Assembly: GCA_020431945.1 (NCBI GenBank)
Contig: JAGQHH010000368.1
Span: 1-8,078, forward strand
DNA length: 8,078 nucleotides
Source of the DNA: Cyanobacteria bacterium HKST-UBA02
Lineage (GTDB): Bacteria > Cyanobacteriota > Vampirovibrionia > Obscuribacterales > Obscuribacteraceae
Reading direction: 5' to 3'
Within the stretch, counting starts at the first letter, position 1. Each line of letters begins with the position of its first letter. The position numbers were made by a program, and so were the translations under genes. Under the pieces are notes generated by a model. That model was not told where the DNA came from. It did no database searches and saw only the letters and a list, made by a program, of their open reading frames with translations. Positions 6,007 through 8,078 of this stretch are shown here, piece after piece.

Positions 6007-6035
6007 ATAGTACGTCGGAGAACAGCCGCTGTCAC
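6007..6035 (-). promoter_or_regulatory. Sigma-70-type promoter just after the MerR-like gene
   Basis: On the minus strand GTGACA (6035-6030, 5/6 to TTGACA) is followed after exactly 17 bases by TACTAT (6012-6007, 4/6 to TATAAT). The -35 box starts eight bases after the stop codon of the MerR-like gene, and the predicted transcript start is near 6000. A small hairpin, GTCTC-N5-GAGAC, spans 6005-5991. No coding gene follows for 440 bases, so its product would be the candidate small RNA. Confidence 0.45.
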
Positions 6036-6043
6036 TGGGGAAA

Positions 6044-7057
6044 CTACGTATCGCCTGTCTCATCGGCATCAGAGGTGGTGGCCCGATCGCTTTCCTCGGT
6101 AGTTATATCAGTCTCTGGAAAAGGCGGTGGCTCGAAGCTCGTCTCGGCGACTGCCGCTGTGCTGGGATGATCTTCGATATATTCTTCATCGAAGTCATCG
6201 CCGGAATCTTCGACGATTTCGATGCTCTCGACGGTCTCGACGACGGTCTCGGCCACCGGCGCCAGCTGCGCCTCGCCGCCTCCACCCCCGGCCCGGATCA
6301 AGCCGCTGAGATGCTCGATGAGCTTCTCGGCCTGGCTTCTGCCAAGCTCGTCCCAGTGCGGTATTCCAAATGTCTTGTCGGAATATTCATCGGCCTCTTC
6401 GTCGGACCAACCGATCAAATCCAGCGCCCGGCCAAGGACTGTCAGGTAGTTCTGGTCCGTGACCTCCGGAAGCATCACCTCTTCTTCTCTGGTCTCCTGC
6501 GCCGGAGCAGCAGGTTTCGGATCCACGGTGGCGAGATTCACCTCCGGGCCGATAGCGATTTCTTTCGGAGGCTCTTTCGGTTTGGGCTCCTCTATCACCA
6601 TCTCGGGCTCCCTGGTGGCAGCCGGCACCGGTTGCCAGGGCGAGTCCGTCTCGCCCGCCAGCTCCTGCTTCAGGGATAGAGAAATGACCAGTTGCCTGAG
6701 CTCGTCTATCTGCTTGGAGATCTCGATGAAGCGCCTCTCGGCGAAGTTCCTGAATCCGATAATCGATTCGAGAACCACTTCGGGATTGCCCGGAGCAGTA
6801 GGCACGCCGATGAGCTTGGGAGAGATCAAGCCTTCCGCTTCGATCTGAGGGCGAATCTGAGAAGTAGGCCAACCCTGCTCCACCAGCTCTTTAATCCGCT
6901 CCAGGACACTCAGGTCCTCAGGACGGTACTGACGCTGCTGCCCGCGTCCACGCTTGATGTCGAGCCCGAACATGAGCTCCCAGCGTCTCAGCTGGTGAAC
7001 CGAAAGTCCAAGCCTGGCAGCCACCGTATTGATCGACATTAGGTCCTGCGACGCCAT
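6044..7057 (-). CDS. MerR-type HTH protein with coiled coil, helical motif and acidic tail
   Basis: ATG 7057 to TAG 6044, 337 residues. This ATG is preferred over the in-frame GTG at 7063 because the AGGAG (7067-7063) lies five bases before it and overlaps the GTG. Residues 7-75 form a MerR-like winged helix: SINTVAARLGLSVHQLRRWE, a short wing with RGRGQQRQYRPEDL, then LERIKELVEQGWPTSQI. A probable coiled coil follows (about 101-134). Residues 136-195 are a Pro/Glu/Ala linker. A small helical motif follows (about 201-254: LDLIGWSDEEADEY...FG...DELGRSQAEKLIEHL), then a Gly run (257-261) and a strongly acidic, Thr/Ser/Pro-rich disordered tail to 337. There is no cysteine cluster for metal sensing. 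DNA binding is well supported; targets and ligand are unknown. The length is well above the usual 110-280 for MerR proteins. An 18-bp inverted repeat at 7102-7119 upstream could be its own operator. Confidence 0.85.
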   Translation of the reverse strand: MASQDLMSINTVAARLGLSVHQLRRWELMFGLDIKRGRGQQRQYRPEDLSVLERIKELVEQGWPTSQIRPQIEAEGLISPKLIGVPTAPGNPEVVLESIIGFRNFAERRFIEISKQIDELRQLVISLSLKQELAGETDSPWQPVPAATREPEMVIEEPKPKEPPKEIAIGPEVNLATVDPKPAAPAQETREEEVMLPEVTDQNYLTVLGRALDLIGWSDEEADEYSDKTFGIPHWDELGRSQAEKLIEHLSGLIRAGGGGGEAQLAPVAETVVETVESIEIVEDSGDDFDEEYIEDHPSTAAVAETSFEPPPFPETDITTEESDRATTSDADETGDT

Positions 7058-7101
7058 AGCCACTCCTCAAACTCTTTGCCTACAAATAGGTTACCACCAA
7101 A

Positions 7102-7119
7102 CTAGCGTAGCTAAGCTAG
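7102..7119. promoter_or_regulatory. 18-bp imperfect palindrome upstream of the MerR-like gene, candidate operator
   Basis: CTAGCGTAGCTAAGCTAG is an inverted repeat with one mismatched pair, centred 54 bases before the ATG at 7057. MerR-family proteins bind dyads of about this size, usually between the -35 and -10 boxes and often in their own promoters. I cannot place a convincing promoter exactly around it. A possible extended -10 (TGCTATATA, 7179-7171) lies upstream. Confidence 0.35.
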
Positions 7120-7195
7120 CTATCCCGAGAAGTGCTGATAATGAGGGAGCAGGGCTGTAGAGAATTTCACTATATAGCATAGTTATTCGCAGAAC

Positions 7196-7258
7196 AAAAA
7201 AGAATGCACCGGGCCGGGATGGAACATCTCTGTTCCATTACCCGGGCCCGGCGCATTC
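7196..7258 (-). terminator. Very long intrinsic terminator of the secreted-protein gene
   Basis: On the minus strand the arm at 7258-7232 pairs with 7225-7202: 14 continuous pairs (one G-U), then GGG/CCC and ATGGAAC/GTTCCAT with small bulges, a 6-base loop, and six T (7201-7196). It starts 47 bases after the stop codon of the secreted-protein gene. Apart from the T run, the stem is nearly symmetric and could fold from either strand. Confidence 0.9.
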
Positions 7259-7304
7259 ACGTGGAGCTCAGCAGTTGCCTACCAAGCTCGTTCCGGCACG
7301 ACGC

Positions 7305-7847
7305 CTACCAGCGACCGTTGTAGCGGCAGCGGACGCCGCGACTGTTGTTGTAGTAGTAGCCGTTGTTGCTGTAGTCCCAGCTGGCCTGGACCGTGCGGGT
7401 CACCTGCGTGGTCACCAGAACCTGACGGCCGGTGTAGACAGGGCGACCCCACTGGTCATAGACCACCTCGGGCTCGTAGCTCTGGATCACCTCCACCACC
7501 TGCACCGAGATCGGCTGGTAGATCGGCTGATTCCAGTGCTGCTGCTGGTTCCAGCGCTGAGGCTGACGGTAGACCACCGGCGGCTGCCGGTAGATCGGGC
7601 CCTGGTTCCATCCGCCATTGCGGTGAACGCCGACGCCGACACTGGTGCCGAAGGGACCCGAGAACACGTCGATGTTCACGTCCCGGCCACCGTGACGGCC
7701 ATGCGAACCCTTGCTGATGGAGATGCCGAACCCGCCCGGGCCGACGACGATGGAGGTATTGTTGTGACGATACCCCTGAGCCGAAGCCGTGCCAGCAAAC
7801 ACAAACAGTGCCGCGATGGCGGCGATAGCAAACGTAAGCTGTCTCAT
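7305..7847 (-). CDS. Secreted low-complexity protein rich in Gly, Asn, Gln, Tyr and Trp
   Basis: ATG 7847 to TAG 7305, 180 residues. The start is supported by AGGAGT at 7858-7853, five bases upstream. A Sec signal peptide is clear: MRQL, a hydrophobic core (about 5-18), and a TASA/QG cleavage site after A23. The mature protein begins with Gly/Ser/Val-rich alternating stretches (33-75: SIVVGPGGFGISISKG, FGTSVGVGV). Next is a segment of RQP and WNQ near-repeats (79-110). After that is a beta-like region (112-155) with PVYTGRQVLVTTQVTRTVQASW, then a Tyr/Asn-rich end with a single Cys (174). The composition suggests a secreted, surface or matrix-associated protein. I recognise no catalytic motif and no anchor such as a lipobox, LPXTG or membrane helix. 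A similar composition occurs in small envelope proteins of many bacteria. It is transcribed alone, between its own promoter region and a strong terminator. Confidence 0.85.
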   Translation of the reverse strand: MRQLTFAIAAIAALFVFAGTASAQGYRHNNTSIVVGPGGFGISISKGSHGRHGGRDVNIDVFSGPFGTSVGVGVHRNGGWNQGPIYRQPPVVYRQPQRWNQQQHWNQPIYQPISVQVVEVIQSYEPEVVYDQWGRPVYTGRQVLVTTQVTRTVQASWDYSNNGYYYNNSRGVRCRYNGRW

Positions 7848-7858
7848 AATGGACTCCT

Positions 7859-8078
7859 GGATTTTTGGACCGCAGAAACGAAGCGCCCAACCACCACACG
7901 GCAGTTAGAAAAATAGGCGCGGACGAGCTGCGTTCCGGTTTTTCAGGCAAAAATTTCGGTCACGAACTGCAGCCTGAGTGCAATGCGCAACCACATCCCC
8001 GACCGCTCAAACACGAGCGCTCCGGCAGACAGTCACTAACCCGGCGTCCTCACGGACACATGCTTGTTCTTGGTTATA
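7859..8078. other. Non-coding upstream region of the secreted-protein gene
   Basis: No supported gene on either strand. It should contain the minus-strand promoter for the secreted-protein gene, but the AT-rich hexamers (for example TATTTT near 7909-7914) lack a good -35 partner. A small CGCTC-N6-GAGCG inverted repeat is at 8004-8019. The window ends before any upstream gene is reached. Confidence 0.5.

Noticed and set aside
6167..6679. A 170-codon plus-strand frame inside the MerR-like gene
   Set aside because: It is opposite the low-complexity acidic and linker regions of a well-supported gene, whose biased codons easily leave the other strand open.
7275..7916. A 213-codon plus-strand frame over the secreted-protein gene
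   Set aside because: It is Val/Ala/Asp-rich with no domain, while the minus strand shows a signal peptide, a Shine-Dalgarno and a terminator.

Overview
The window looks like bacterial chromosomal DNA. It has GC-rich genes separated by AT-richer gaps, good Shine-Dalgarno sequences (AGGAG or AAAGGA 5-7 bases before ATG), and classical intrinsic terminators with long U tracts. I see no tRNA, rRNA, insertion sequence, integrase, phage gene or CRISPR array. The lineage cannot be fixed from sequence alone. A stand-alone GH133-type debranching enzyme, and a small helical motif of the 'LGWS...FG...EL...LI..L' kind in the MerR-like protein, are both things I associate loosely with Cyanobacteriota and their non-photosynthetic relatives. 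That is a weak inference.

Layout. Bases 3-830 (+) are the 3' part of a polytopic membrane protein, closed by a strong terminator. Facing it on the minus strand is a two-gene unit: a small membrane protein (1818-1507), then an unrecognised 169-residue protein (1505-996) one base downstream, with its own terminator. Divergent from this unit is a cupin gene (2100-2402, +). The gap between them (1819-2099) holds three dyad symmetries and a two-part stem-loop. The cupin gene runs tail to tail, with one base between stop codons, into a 716-residue glycogen-debranching-type glucosidase (4554-2404, -). Upstream of that lies an HD-domain phosphohydrolase (5558-4689, -). Bases 5559-6043 hold no protein gene, but they contain a well-spaced promoter and a terminator about 170 bases apart on the minus strand, which suggests a small RNA. 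Next come a MerR-type HTH protein with a long acidic tail (7057-6044, -) and a secreted low-complexity protein (7847-7305, -) with a very long terminator hairpin. The last 231 bases are non-coding as far as I can see.

The genes do not form one obvious pathway. The debranching enzyme points to storage-glucan metabolism, and the cupin, HD and MerR proteins are generic small-molecule or regulatory families. Most genes appear to be transcribed singly. The points most worth a second look are the candidate small RNA at about 6000-5829, the altered signature motif of the debranching enzyme, the composite architecture of the MerR-like protein, and the dyad cluster before the cupin gene.
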